A DNA stretch of 64,000 nt, from the NCBI GenBank assembly GCA_028564705.1, contig JAPXFQ010001402.1, positions 372,001 through 436,000 of the forward strand, in the 5' to 3' direction. The position numbers were made by a program, and so were the translations under genes. The number at the start of each line of letters is the position of its first letter. Position 1 is the stretch's first letter. Positions 1-11,160 of this stretch are shown piece after piece. The notes under the pieces are model-generated. The model searched no databases and had not been told where the DNA came from. It worked only from the letters and a program-made list of their open reading frames with translations. Source of the DNA: Apricaphanius iberus (Eukaryota > Chordata > Actinopteri > Cyprinodontiformes > Aphaniidae).

Positions 1-247
1 AAAAACGAAAACAATTTGTCATTCTTACTGCAACAAAATGTAAAACAATCCATCCATAGATTTGTTAAAATTGCTGCAAAAAAAATTTGGGACAACCTGT
101 AAATTTTACAATTTAACATTGTTGTAAATACTATTTGTTCTGTAAGACTGTTTACATGTTCACAGCAATTTTTACAGGATTATTCTGGCAACCACAGGTG
201 CCAGTTTTGTACAGTAAAAACAGTGTAACTAAATTATTCAGACACAA

Positions 248-282
<35 letters not shown>

Positions 283-376
283 CTTTTTGGTTTCATCCAG
301 TATCATTGAGTCGAGAAAGTTATGAGTCATGACAAAAGAAAATCCAAAATATGCAGTTCATGGTATTTCCCATATC
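1..376. other. Intergenic AT-rich sequence with GT microsatellite
   Basis: No gene is visible. The only distinctive structure is a perfect GT dinucleotide run at about 254-282. A short open frame crosses it but encodes a VCVCVC repeat, so it is not a credible protein. The Tc1 element begins at the right edge. Confidence 0.7.
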
Positions 377-1777
377 TATTGTTGTGGCCAAAAGTTTTGA
401 GAATGACACAAATATTAGTTTGCTGCTAAACAGCTTTTAGATCTTTGTTTCAGTTGTTTCTGTGATGTACTGAAATATAATTACAACGACTTCATACATT
501 TCAAAGGTTTTTATTGACAATTATATGACATTTATGCAAAGAGTCAGGTTTTGCAGTGTTGGCCCTTCTTTTTCAGGACCTCTGCAATTCGACTGGGCAT
601 GCTCTCAATCAACTTCTGGGCCAAGTCCTGACTGATAGCAATCCATTCTTTCTTAATCACTTCTTGGAGTTTGTCAGAATTAATGGGTTTTTGTTTGTCC
701 ACCCCCCTCTTGAGGATTGACCACAAATTCTCAATAGGATCAAGATCTGGGGAATTTCCAGGCCAGGACCCAAAATGTCAACGTTTTGGTCCCCGAGCCA
801 CTTAGTTATCACCTTTGCCTTATGGCACGATGCTCCATCGTGCTGGAAAATGCATTGTTCTTCACCAAACTGTTGTTGGATTGTTTGGAAGTTGCTGTTG
901 GAGGGTGGTTTGATACAATTCTTTATTCATGGCTTTGTTTTTGGGCAAAATTGTAAGTGAGCCCACTCCCTTGGATGAGAAGCAACCCCACAAATGAATG
1001 GTCTCAGAATGCTATACTGTTGGCATGACACAGGAATGATGGTATCATTCACCTTTTCTTATCCGGACAAGCCTTTTTCTAGATGCCCCAATCGGAAAGA
1101 GGCTTCAATGGAGAATATGACTTTGCCCCAGTCCTCAGCAGTCCATTCACCATACTTTCTGCAGAAGATCAATCTGTCCCTGATGTTTTTTTAGGAGAGA
1201 AGTGGCTTCTTTGCTGCCCTTCTTGACACCAGGCCATCTTCCAAAATGCTTCGTCTCACTGTGCTTGCAGATGCGCTAAGAACTGCCAGCTGTCATTCCT
1301 GATCAAGCTCAGCACTGGTGGCACTCTGATCCCGCAGCTGAATCCACTTTAGGAGACGATCATGGCGCTTGCTGGACTTTCTTGGACGCCCTGAAGCCTT
1401 CTTAACAAGAATTTTACCTCTTTCCTTGAAGTTCGTGATGATCCTATAAATTGTTGATATAGGTGCAATCTTAGTAGCCACAATATCCTTGCCTGTGAAG
1501 CCATTTTTATGCAACAAAATGATGGCTGCACATGTTTCTTTGCAGGTCACCATGTTTATCAATGGAAGAACAATCATTTCAAGCGTCACCCTAATTTTAA
1601 CATGTCAAGTCTGCCATTCTAACCCAATCAGCCTGACATAAATACATCTGATATCAGATACACCTGACATCAATACATCACAGAAACAACTGAAACAAAG
1701 ATCTGAAAGAAGCTCAGCAGCAAACTTTGTCAAAACTAATATTTATGTCATTCTCAAAACTTTTGGCCACGACTGTA
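377..1777 (-). mobile_element. Tc1/mariner-type DNA transposon with long inverted repeats, decayed
   Basis: The two ends are inverted copies of one another. The left end carries GTGGCCAAAAGTTTTGAGAA at about 384-403 and the right end its complement at about 1750-1768. The similarity continues inward for about 100 bp on each side: the CAGTTGTTTCTGTGATGTA-like motif near 455 recurs inverted near 1675. TA dinucleotides at 377-378 and 1776-1777 fit the TA target duplication of Tc1/mariner. The about 1.4-kb size and a single transposase gene on the minus strand also fit. Long inverted repeats suggest the IR/DR subgroup of fish Tc1 elements. Frameshifts and stops make it non-autonomous. Confidence 0.9.
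544..1589 (-). pseudogene. Tc1-like transposase pseudogene (DDE superfamily)
   Basis: The Tc1 transposase normally cuts and pastes the element at TA sites in the nucleus. The minus strand shows an N-terminal paired-type helix-turn-helix region at 1293-1589 (GFTGKDIVATK, then the basic GRPRKSSKRHDR hook). A middle section around 760-985 has WGCFSSKGVGS-like and CIFQHDGASCHKAKV motifs. The C-terminal part at about 544-760 contains NSPDLDPIENLW, whose Glu is the last catalytic residue of the DDE triad. These parts lie in different frames, and one shift falls near 900 within the LQQQLP stretch. The full-length protein of about 340 residues is therefore not encoded. Domain order and strand agree with the flanking inverted repeats. 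Confidence 0.88.
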
Positions 1778-2267
1778 GATAACAGCACTTTCTACTCAGT
1801 TTTGTTTCCATTGCTTGTCTCATCAAAAACAACTGACTTTACTGGAGCTGAATCGGTTTACTTGAAGTGTAGTGGTCAGTCCAGTCCTTTGATGGTCTTT
1901 GCAGTGATTTTAATTAAGTGTGTTATTTTCTGAACAATTTCATGTTTGGTTATAAGTCTGAGAAAATATATTATGAATGATTATTACATGCGTTTTCCAT
2001 TTTGTGAACAAAAACTTGTTACCATCTCCCAAAAGACAAGCTGCAGTAGTTACATCTCGGGACTTGATCCACTTCAAAGTATGTTTACCTTTGGTATCTA
2101 TAAGTACTGTCTTTGTAGGGTTTAACATTCTAAGCACTCAATAGCTTTCCTCAGGGCAGAGAGGACGGTCTACTCCAGAGGGCTTGTATCCATGCAGCAA
2201 CTGGTCTGGAGTTTTTTAGGGATGATGTGGACATATACAGCAACAGATAGTTAATAAAACACAAAGG
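1778..2267. other. Unannotated intergenic sequence
   Basis: AT-rich sequence with only short, unsupported open frames. I see no repeat ends, RNA gene or exon signature here. Confidence 0.5.
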
Positions 2268-2650
2268 GGCTGATTTATCAAGATTCCTGATAATGACCCC
2301 AAAATAGCATGCGGCGCTAAAAGTTTGCGCGAGTGGGTTGTTCTTAATTTACGTGTGATTTACTAAAATTACATGAGCAATTCTCAACAGGCGCAAGCAG
2401 CACTATTCAAATGAGGAGTTTGCGGCCGCTAATGCGAGCTGCACCATGGCTAAAGAATGAATTCTGTTTTCGTTTGTCAGTAATAAATGTAATTCATGCG
2501 GTGTACATGCGCTGCTCTCTGCAGCATGCACACATCGTATTGCAGGGTAAGACTGATTAAAACGGCAGCATGTCTGAATTTAGTTTTTAAAATGTCACAT
2601 AAAATGCCAATTATCATTGTGGTATTGTATATGATTAATTGGACTCCAGG
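2268..2650. mobile_element. Probable Harbinger-like non-autonomous element fragment
   Basis: The segment opens with GGGGCTGATTTATCAAGA and contains CG-rich motifs (TTTGCGCGAGTGG, CAGGCGCAAGCAGCA, TTTGCGGCCGCTAATGCG) that stand out from the AT-rich surroundings. The 'gatttat(c/a)aa ... gcgc' start resembles the ends of fish PIF/Harbinger elements, including the one at 21390-27916. The opposite end was not found, so this is a fragment and the family call is tentative. Confidence 0.35.
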
Positions 2651-3006
2651 AAGGTTAACCACTATGTGAGAAACTGATGAGGATCCACTAGGATCATGTG
2701 CGCCAAGCCATCTTCACCAGGTGGAGATGTGATGAGAGTGTTGGCTTTAAACAGAACCTTTAGCCCTCTGAGTTCCCTAGTGATTAATGTGTTCTGTATC
2801 TTACCTCCTGTACTTTTACCTGCTAGTAATAAAAAATAAATAAATAATCGAGGAACACCTGGTCGCTGCTGTGTGCCAAGCCCTGAAGAGAAGGTAGTAG
2901 AAAAAACACCAATATACCTACTCTCCAGCACACAGCCACAGAATCCGAACAGAAACAGGGATAAGTCAAACATTGTTTGCATCATGTGGAGCTGGCTGAG
3001 GAGTAT
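2651..3006. other. Unannotated sequence
   Basis: A 107-residue open frame on the minus strand (2662-2985) has no recognisable motif and probably arises by chance. No other structure was seen. Confidence 0.4.
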
Positions 3007-3090
3007 ATTCAGTTCAGTTTATTTATATAGTGCCAATTCACACCAGATGTCATCTCAAGGCACTTTACACCTGGACAAAAGACTGGACTG
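3007..3090 (-). repeat. L2-family LINE 3' end, severely 5'-truncated
   Basis: The sequence TTCAGTTCAGTTTATTTATA and the following 'tagtgccaattcaca ... catctcaaggcacttta' are the complement of the 3' tail at 20526-20767, 52115-52455 and 57090-57140 (cttgagatgacat...gaattggcgctatataaataaa). Only about 85 bp remain, as expected for target-primed insertions that stop early. The tail faces left, so the insertion is on the minus strand. Confidence 0.75.
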
Positions 3091-4423
3091 GAGCCATCTA
3101 CAAGAATGGACAGAGCAGCCGGTACTTATTGAGGTAGCTTAGGTTGTTTAATGTTTGCAGCAAGATGCTCCATATCTTCTACAAGTTGTGGAGATTGTTA
3201 TCTCTTCATCCCTTATCTGTTGGAGTAGCAGCATCAGAACAAGGGGCTTAAAAAGGCTAAACAACCTGTTGAAGAAGGCTGGTTCTGTTCTCGGTACGAC
3301 TGTGGAACCATTGACGATTATGATGCAAAGAAGAATTTTTCATAAAATCAAGAAAATATGTGGAACACCTTAAGCATCCTCTTGGTAAGACTATCATACA
3401 ACATAATGTATTCAGTCTGAGGCTTTTTCAGTTTTGCTGTAACACAGAATGCTGCAGGAGGTCCTTCCTGGACAACCCTTAAGTGTCTAGAGCAACTCCT
3501 TGCATAATAATAGTTACAACAAAACTTAATTTCCCTATGGGATCAATTAGAATTTTTAATTTGAAACTGCTGGAAATCTGAGCTTCATTCTGTCTGTTAT
3601 GACATAACACGATTTATTACTGATTACATTTAATCAAGCAGACTGTAGTCCAATGCTTGTTGGCTATAATTCTGCATGTTGGGGTAATTCATAATCTAAA
3701 AGGTCAATTGAAACATCAGCATTAAGTGGATCGAATCCCATTAAACAGAAACACTATTCAAAGATCTGGTAACATGTCACCTCCATACAAAATTAATAGT
3801 AATAAAGGCCAGAGGAACCATACAAATAACTCAGCTATGTGCTTCTTTGTACAACAAATGGAAAAGGTAAATAGTTTTATTTTTTTGTCGCTCATGTTTT
3901 GGCTTATTTTGACGATGTAGTAAGAAGTAGTTAAAAATCAGTTATTGAGTCTGTGCCATGACGCGCCACATGGGTGTACAACGCAGGCTCTATGAGGCTC
4001 TGCTGAAGATGTACACAACTCCGAAGCTGCCTGTTTTACAACAGAGAACGCCTGAGTCTGGCAAACATCCCAGCCAGCGTGCCATCTGTTCCTGGAGTGC
4101 TGAGGATTCATCAAGTGGGTGCAGACCAGAAAGATAAATGTAATCAGGAAGGATTCAAGATGCAGGAAGGCTGTAAGGAAGATTGAAACCAAAATGCATA
4201 GCACCTAGAAATTAAATTTCTCTAAGGTCTAAATTTCCTTTGAAAAACCTGCTATGAACTCAGCCAACTCATCAACAGGCTTGTCCTTCAACTAATCTGA
4301 CTTCTAAAACATTTGGAATTGTTCATTTATTTGGTTGACTTATTATTGACTTATCATTATTATTTTGAGCACTTTGTTGGAATTTCTTTTACTTCTGTTT
4401 GCTCAAGCAGGTTTACTATCAGA
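3091..4423. other. Unannotated sequence with a possible LINE-tail scrap
   Basis: No gene is recognised. A short stretch at about 3524-3555 (aatttccctatgggatcaatt) resembles the common fish LINE tail 'tttccct..gggat.aataaa', but it is too short to classify. The remainder is AT-rich with scattered short frames. Confidence 0.4.
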
Positions 4424-4475
4424 CCAAATTTCCCCTTGTGGGACACATAAAAGGATTATTCTATTCTATTCTAAG
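4424..4475 (+). repeat. Short LINE-type tail with TATTC repeats
   Basis: The sequence aaatttccccttgtgggaca is followed by aaaggattattctattctattct, a unique tail plus pentamer repeat as seen at the 3' end of several fish non-LTR retrotransposons. It lies just upstream of the Rex1-like element and may be the end of a different, truncated insertion. Confidence 0.5.
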
Positions 4476-4554
4476 CAAAGTGCTTTTGAGAAATGCTGTG
4501 TCATGGCATTTTCCCAAAACCAGTTTAAATAATAATGATCAGGATTTTGAATGG

Positions 4555-6480
4555 TCTATGGATGGCTTTGGAGCGCCAATTTGTTTGGATTGGCACACTG
4601 AAACAACAGGGAAACACCAAGGAGGAGCAGTGTGTCTATACGTGAACCAGCGATACTGTAAACTGATCACGATATGGGCAAGTATGTGTATGCCAGACAT
4701 GGAATTACTTTCAATATCCCAGCGCTCCTACCTTCCACGGGAGTTTCCACATATTTTGTCACAGTGGTGTACATTCACCCCAAAGGAAATACTCAGGAAG
4801 CCTATACTGTAATCTTTGATGTGATACAGAGGCTGCAGTCAATCTCTACCGATGCGCCAAATTTTATTCTCTGGGATTTTAATCACATGACTCTAAAAAA
4901 GACACTCAAAAACTTTTGCCCTACCAGGCAGGACAGGACACTGGATATTTGCTACGGATCTATTGAGAATGTCTATAACCTTTTTCTCTTCCTCCTATAG
5001 GCTCTTCGGATGATAATTGTGTACATATTGTGCAAATTTATAAGTCTAGGTTAAAGAGAGAGAAAGTGGAGACTAGGGATGTCAAAACCTGGTCTGACGA
5101 GTCTGTGCTCTGTCTTAAAGAATGTTTTAATTGCTTTTATTCAGTCATGTGAGGATGACTTTGATATGTTGATTGATGTAATCTGCTCATACATGGCTGG
5201 ATATGGGTATGATTATACCCTGCAAGCGACTTAGGATACACCCAAACAACAAATATTGGATTACAAAATCAGTAAAGCCGTGTATAAAAAGCAAAAATCA
5301 GGCTTTCAAACAGAGGTCAGTAGCTTGTTTTTCAGGGGGCTATCAAAGAATTGAAATTAGAAATAATAAAGGCTAAACAGGATTACAGAAAAAAGCTGGA
5401 AAGTAAGGGCAACAAACAAACTTGGGTCAGCTTGGTCAAGTATTAAAACTTTTTCTGGTCATTGAAAGAAGGTAAGCAACACTAATATATTTTTAGATCA
5501 TTTTAATTCCGACAAGCAACTGGCTAATGCTTTAGATAGTTTTTAGTGTCGGTTTGATTGTATGGACTTTAACAAGGAAAAGGAAACGCTGAGGCAAAAA
5601 TGTGCAAATACTGAGCACTTTAAAATCGAGCTGCATGATGTAAGAAAGGCTCTAAAGATGGTCGAGGTAAACAAAAGCCAGGGACCAGATAGAAGAGTTC
5701 AATTAATTGACAAGCTATCCGATCAGAAGTGAATGTTGACTGGATCACCCCAGGGGTGTGTTTTGGTCCTTTTGTTGTGCATTTTTCACAGTAATGTTTC
5801 GAAGTAAGCATTAAAGGAGGAAAATCCTTAAATACGCTGTTGATTCTGTAATTGTAAGTCTTCTAGTAGAGGGGGAAAGCAGCCATGGACCAGTTCTTGA
5901 TGATTTTGTCTCTTGGTGAGAGAAATCCTATCTTAAATTAAATGTAGCAAAAACGAAAGACATGATAATCGATTTCAGAAGGAAACCTCATCAGCAGGAT
6001 GCTTTTTTAATCAAAGGATAAATCATTGAACCGGTGAAATCGTACAGATACCATGGGACGATCATTTATGAGTTGAATTTTGAAGAGAACAGTTATGCAG
6101 AAGGCTCAACAGCAATTGCACTGCCTTAGAAAACTGTCTTCTTTTAATGCTGATAGGACCATAATGACCATGTTTTATCGCTCTTTTATTGAAAGCGTTC
6201 TGTCCTTCTCGTTAGTGTCATGGTTTGGTCAAGCAAGCTTGAAACAGGAAAAATCACTTAACCTGATTTTAAAGTGGTCTGGCCATCTGCTTTATAAACC
6301 ACAAAATAGTGTAGCACTTTTGTACAGCAGACGGGTGATGAGGATTGCCTCCTCCATTGTGGAGGATGTTTCAAACCCCACGCTGCCACTTTGTGCCTCT
6401 GCCCTCTGGTTGGACATTTCTTGGGTCAAAGTACCGGACAAAGAGGTATAAATCCTGTTTCATTCCCTGTCCTATAACCC
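4555..6480 (+). pseudogene. Rex1-like (CR1-group) LINE ORF2 pseudogene: endonuclease plus reverse transcriptase
   Basis: The intact protein would nick target DNA and reverse-transcribe the element RNA. The endonuclease section at about 4560-5000 shows AVCLYVNQRYC, VVYIHPKGNTQEA, FILWDFNH (normally GDFNH) and RTLDICYGSIENVY. The middle (5000-5640) is riddled with stops. RT remnants follow: TGSPQGCVL near 5740, a degenerate ADDSVIV near 5835, and a KTKDMIIDFRRKP segment near 5950. The last section is open for 123 residues at 6080-6451 and contains FNADRTIMTMFYRSFIESVLSF, typical of the region after the RT core in this family. Multiple stops and frame changes show it is long dead. Rex1/Babar is the best guess; a related CR1-group clade is possible. 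Confidence 0.8.
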
Positions 6481-6954
6481 TACTTAATAAGCAATATTTT
6501 ACCTAACACTTGTTGGACTTATAAGGCCTTTATCTTTGTTACCGTCTAATGTATTTGCGCTGTGGAGATAACATTTTCCTGTTTGGTTTGCTGATTACTT
6601 TTATCTTTTTGATTGAGAAGCACACGAAAAAAATGTCTGTGAGTTGATAGAGAAAAAGAGTCTTTGAGGTGTATGAGAGGAAGAGAAAGGGCTCAGAGGA
6701 CAGAAACAAGTGTCCTCTGAGTGTTTTTAGGAGATTCTTTTCAATAATGGCGTCTTCTGAAAGCCCAGTTCGGGTTCCCCATTGATTCATCCATTGCAAA
6801 GTTTCTACTCGGCAGGTAGGCTAAAGTTTGGGGTTACTTTGTCAGGAGATCACATAGGTATTGATTTATTTTTTGTGATGTGTGGGCATTTAGCATCGGC
6901 CCCTAACTGAAACAACCTTCAGGAGCTAGCTTTCAGCAGCATTGCATCCGCTCC
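6481..6954. other. Unannotated sequence; possible LINE 3' UTR and upstream region of a small ORF
   Basis: After the Rex1-like coding remnant, about 100 bases may be its 3' untranslated region. The rest is unclassified. A minus-strand frame at 6539-6799 has no recognisable features. Confidence 0.4.
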
Positions 6955-7841
6955 ATGAGCGCAGCTCTCGGTGAGATGTCGGAGGGAGTCTCCACTGGAA
7001 GGAAACAAATGTGTGTCGAACATCCAACTAACTTCAGCGCGGTAAGTTTGGCATGTTATTTGGAGAAATATATTTAAGATTACTGCTAGAATAAGTTATC
7101 TACATCTATACGATTATTTTCACAGGAAGATTTGCTGTTGTGACTGACTGGTTCATAAATCTCAAACATCACATTCAACAGTTTCTACCCAGCATAAAAT
7201 GATTTTGTATTTTAGTTTTCTGATTTATAGATAATAGAAAAAAGATAACCATGCTCTGTAAAAATCATAGCTGCTTAGTAGGGGTGTAATGGTATACCAA
7301 AGATCCCCATTTGGAATAAAGAAACTAGTTTTCTGTGTGATGAAATTTAAATTCAATCTGTACATTCAGTGAATTTACCAACAAAGAATTATTTGATAAC
7401 GAAGTTTGTGTAAAAAAATAAATAACAGATTAAAAATTTTATATTTATGAAACTGCAACACAAATGCTTTGGCTTTCTGTCAAAGTCAAGACAATATGGA
7501 GTATGAAATGTATATTTTAGACTGCCCTGCTGTCTGTGTACACAGTAGTAGCAAGTTAATTGGGGGTTATACAGTTATATAGCGGAGGTGGAGGGATTAC
7601 GGACCATTTCTACGCTAATGTTTTAATTACCGCAGAGTTCCTTTTTCAGAAGAGTCATGATTTTAAACCCTGGATTTTATTTAGCCTTTCATACCACTTT
7701 GTTTGTGTGAAACCAAAATATTTTACATAAATAATTTGTTTTTTGTTTGTATTTATGTAGGAAACTGTGGTAGGGGTGGTGCTCCTTCTGTTCAGCTTCC
7801 AGCAGCTGCTACTGCAAAACAATGCAAACGGCACTGACTAA
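6955..7841 (+). CDS. Speculative two-exon small ORF with a hydrophobic segment
   Basis: Not recognised. A start codon at 6955 (second in-frame ATG at 6976) opens 29 codons ending at 7041, followed immediately by the strong donor GTAAGT (7042-7047). A pyrimidine-rich acceptor (ttttttgtttgtatttatgtag) ends at 7760. Joining at phase 0 continues for 26 codons to a TAA at 7839-7841. Exon 1 includes STGRKQMCVEHPTNFSA. Exon 2 encodes VVGVVLLLFSFQQLLL, long enough for a marginal membrane segment, and a short polar tail. Donor, acceptor and frame agree, but such matches can arise by chance and no promoter or homologue was identified. It could also be part of an untranslated exon or an old transposon. 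Confidence 0.22.
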
Positions 7842-9300
7842 TTACTGGGAGAAACATTTTCAACACACATATTTACAGTTAGATTTTCTAATACTTTATT
7901 GCAACATTAAGCTGTCAACAGGCGAGAGGCGGGGTACACCCTGGACAGGTCGCCAGTCCATCACAGTAGCTAACAACAACCGATGCTAATGGATTTTGGC
8001 AACCAGCTAACATGGAAACACGACGTGCTGTAATAGTCTCCCATAGGGGATTATAAACAATAAAGTAAACTACTGGGAAGCTGAGGTATTCCAACATAGG
8101 GGAATTTGTCATGGTGGACATTTATAGGAGAAGTACGTTGTTGTTGTTTTTCAGCCTGGACCTTATGTATAGGATGCATTATGTTCATTTACTCACCCAG
8201 ACAAGGTTTGAGCCACTGGGAGTCCTTCAGGAGAAGTTATATCCATTCGGGATCAACATATTTCCATATAATAGGAGTTAAAGGTGCAGCCCAAGTGCAG
8301 CCTCTAAATAAGGCATTACCTTTCAGAAAACTCATTCGTTTCACTAATGCTTTATAATGAATCGCTAGCACTATTCCCCTGTGAGTTTGGAGCGTCTCGG
8401 ATGTGTTTTGTTGTTGTCATCCAGGGGTTTTTACAGACCTTTGATCCAACCGATGTCAACTTACACTAACCAGCGATTGCAGCTGTAGTCTGTGCAGGTT
8501 GCAGAAAGGGAGCTTTTGGGAGCTGAACTAAAAAGCCTGTAAAACAATGCAGTCAAAGGAGGGATAAAAGCTATTTTCTGGTCCAGTTCGCCTTACTCTG
8601 TCAATCACACCTATGCTGTTCCTCAATTGAAATGATAACTAATTATACCTGACTTTAGTGTGTGCCATGGGATTTATTAACAAAAAAATTGTAATTAAAA
8701 TAACCACAAATCAAAAAATTACATATATGAAGTTGTGTAGCTAACATTAGCTAACACTTGAAATACTCACAGAGACCCTGAAGAGCTTGTCCCATATGCT
8801 AGCTTTCATTCCGCCAACAATTTCTCCCCCACCATAGCTGCCTTTCTCTACATGGTGCAATTTATAGTCTCTACATTTAATGTCCCGTCCTTTGTCCTGG
8901 AAGGACATGAAGCTCGCAAACTCCAAAGCATTTTTTCTTCTTCTTGGTCTTAAGTGCTAGTCCACTACATGTTTAAACTAGGGGTGTGACAGATTAAAAA
9001 ATATCCAATTAATAAGAGGCTTTCTAATGAATTAATCTTGATCAATCGGAACACTTTTTGCCCATGAAAACATAATTGTTTAAATATTAAAGGATTTTGG
9101 AGTTTGACAAAGGCACAGGCCTGTATACTGTTATCTTAAAGTCTTTTTTTACATGTCCTGTCTGGCAGTGTGGTACTCAGAATTGGTATCTGAGTTCCAA
9201 GTATAAACCCAACAGATTTACTTTCTTAAGCAGAGCATTACAGCTTTTTCTATAGTATTTCCCTTGGTATATATGTGTGAAAAATCTTTATTAGAGATTA
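7842..9300. other. Intergenic sequence with small repeat scraps
   Basis: No gene is seen. At 7919-7965 a stretch (gaggcggggtacaccctgga, then caggtcgccagtccatcaca) is the complement of part of the SINE-type repeat seen at about 56600-56650. Around 8984 the phrase ctaggggtgtgacagatta, and at 7278 taggggtgtaatggtatac, resemble left ends of hAT-type elements. No matching right ends were found. Confidence 0.4.
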
Positions 9301-9329
9301 TTATAGGTTTAATTTGTTGAAGTTATTGA

Positions 9330-11160
9330 CATAGAAAAAGAAAAAAAATAAGGGAGAAGAAAGAAAGAAGATGAACAACCAACCAATAAAATGAAGCAAC
9401 ATAAACATAACAAATAATATAAGAACTACACGTCCACAACACACAAAAATGGGAATATGAAAGAAACACCAATGTCACCGAAAAGCTCTTGGCACCAATT
9501 AACTATTGGTGATAACCTCAGCCCAAGAATGTATATGTAAACACAGATTTACCACACCTATGTGTGTGAGTGAGCATGCCGGTGCATGTATAGTTAACCC
9601 ATACAAGTGATAAATGGAGTGAGAAGCCGTCAATCCATCCTACAGGAATTGACTCAGACATGAAGGAGGATGGGGACACAATTGCTCAGTGGGCGCCAGA
9701 GCCTAGAAGTCCAGGGTGGACTAGCGCAGGGCCGAACGCACCCCCTTAAGGGAGGAACAGAGGGATGCCCCCGGGGAACATCCAGCAGCTACACTGAAGG
9801 GACTCGGGAAGCTGCAGGGGCGACCCCATGGGCTCAACCGGCAAACAGCTACACTGGGGTGGGCCTGGTCCAGGACCCGGGACCTAGGGGCGCTCCGCTC
9901 CCCACCAGGGCCCCCGACCAGAGATCAGCTGACAAGAAACAGCCGACAGGGGTCCTCCGCCACCACCGACAGTACGACACACACTGCCACCGCTACCCCG
10001 GGCAGATCCCCACCGCTGACACCCCAGCCCCACTCATGCCGGGGAGCCAGAGGAACAGCAACATCGGATGGACGTCTTCCCCAGGCCACACCCAGTCAGC
10101 ACCTGGACATCAAGATCTAACAGCTCCCAGGTCAATATCCTGCCCGATGCAGAGCTCCGAGACCAGGCACCCAACCAATGCCAGACAAACCAACCAATGA
10201 ACCGACCAGGCAAGGAACCCACAGAATAGGTTGTGTATTTGAGATGTGTTTAAAGACAGGTAGGAAAAATAAATTAGCTCCTATTAACTGCTGAGAAAAA
10301 GTAGGCCAGTTCAGCGGTCACCAGGATATGTCCCGCCTCTCCCTACACTCATTACACACCTGTTTACAAGCCTCAGCACAGAAGCTCAGACTCCAACTAC
10401 TTCACCTGCCAGGCAGCTAATAAAGACAAACGTTCCAGCAAGGGATGTTACAGGCGTCATTTCTCTGTTGTTGTTTTTTTCCTTTCTTTTCTCTGCTCCA
10501 GATTCGTGTTGTCTCTTCATCATCGGCAGTGCTTAGGGTTATCAAATAAAAACCTTGCGGTATTAGGCAAACCTTTGGGCTGTAGCATTGTGGCCCACCC
10601 CCAGGTACTGAGGGCCTACACATTCCGTGTACCTTGCGTATGGATAGCGGCGCCCCTGGTCCCAACCGATCCAAGGAGGACCTTGGTCCGACACACCGGC
10701 CCAGCCAGGCATGCACAAGGGCCAAGCCAGACCGCACCAGGGCCCCAAGTCCCAGACAACGTGACCCACCATTGTACCAGAAGGGAGAGGCATCAGTCAC
10801 CGGCAGGTAGTGACGGAGGAGAAATAGGCCTCCATTAGGTGTAGGGCCTGAGATGTGCCAGGTGAGACGGCAGCTAAGGACTCAACCTGACAGGTAGACA
10901 GAGACACACAGACACATTCATACATACCCTCCCTCTTACGCACACACATTTACACTGGTACATGAAGACACCCAAGAAAAGACGCTGTACACTTACTCAT
11001 ACACCCCATATACACTATACTCCTAGGTCCAGGCACCGATACCCCAGCAGAGCAACCCATCCCTCCACCTGGGAGACATATCCCCTACCCTCTTGGATGG
11101 AGACAAGCAGACCGCCAAAGCCCCACACCGTGGCAAGAGCAGCCATTATTTTGTTTTAAA
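9330..11160. repeat. GC- and CA-rich repetitive block, possibly a LINE-1-type untranslated region
   Basis: This block differs sharply from its surroundings. An A-rich purine stretch near 9335-9410 is followed by C/G-rich sequence at 9660-10200 and 10570-10830 (runs such as gggcgctccgctccccacca), then by CA-rich sequence with acacac motifs at 10900-11060. The 176-residue plus-strand frame at 9670-10200 and the frames at 10417-10838 are rich in Pro, Gly, Arg and Thr and carry no known domain. They probably result from the base composition. The overall character resembles untranslated regions of fish LINE-1/Tx1 elements, but I could not find RT or endonuclease motifs, so the identity is open. 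Confidence 0.35.

Noticed and set aside
135..332. Open frame with VCVCVCV repeat
   Set aside because: Produced by the GT microsatellite; no protein features.
775..1194. Two plus-strand open frames inside the Tc1 element
   Set aside because: Antisense of the transposase coding sequence; the minus strand holds the recognisable motifs.
9670..10200. 176-residue Pro/Gly/Thr-rich frame on the plus strand
   Set aside because: No domain, start context or splice support. The opposite strand and neighbouring frames are equally open, as expected from GC-rich composition.
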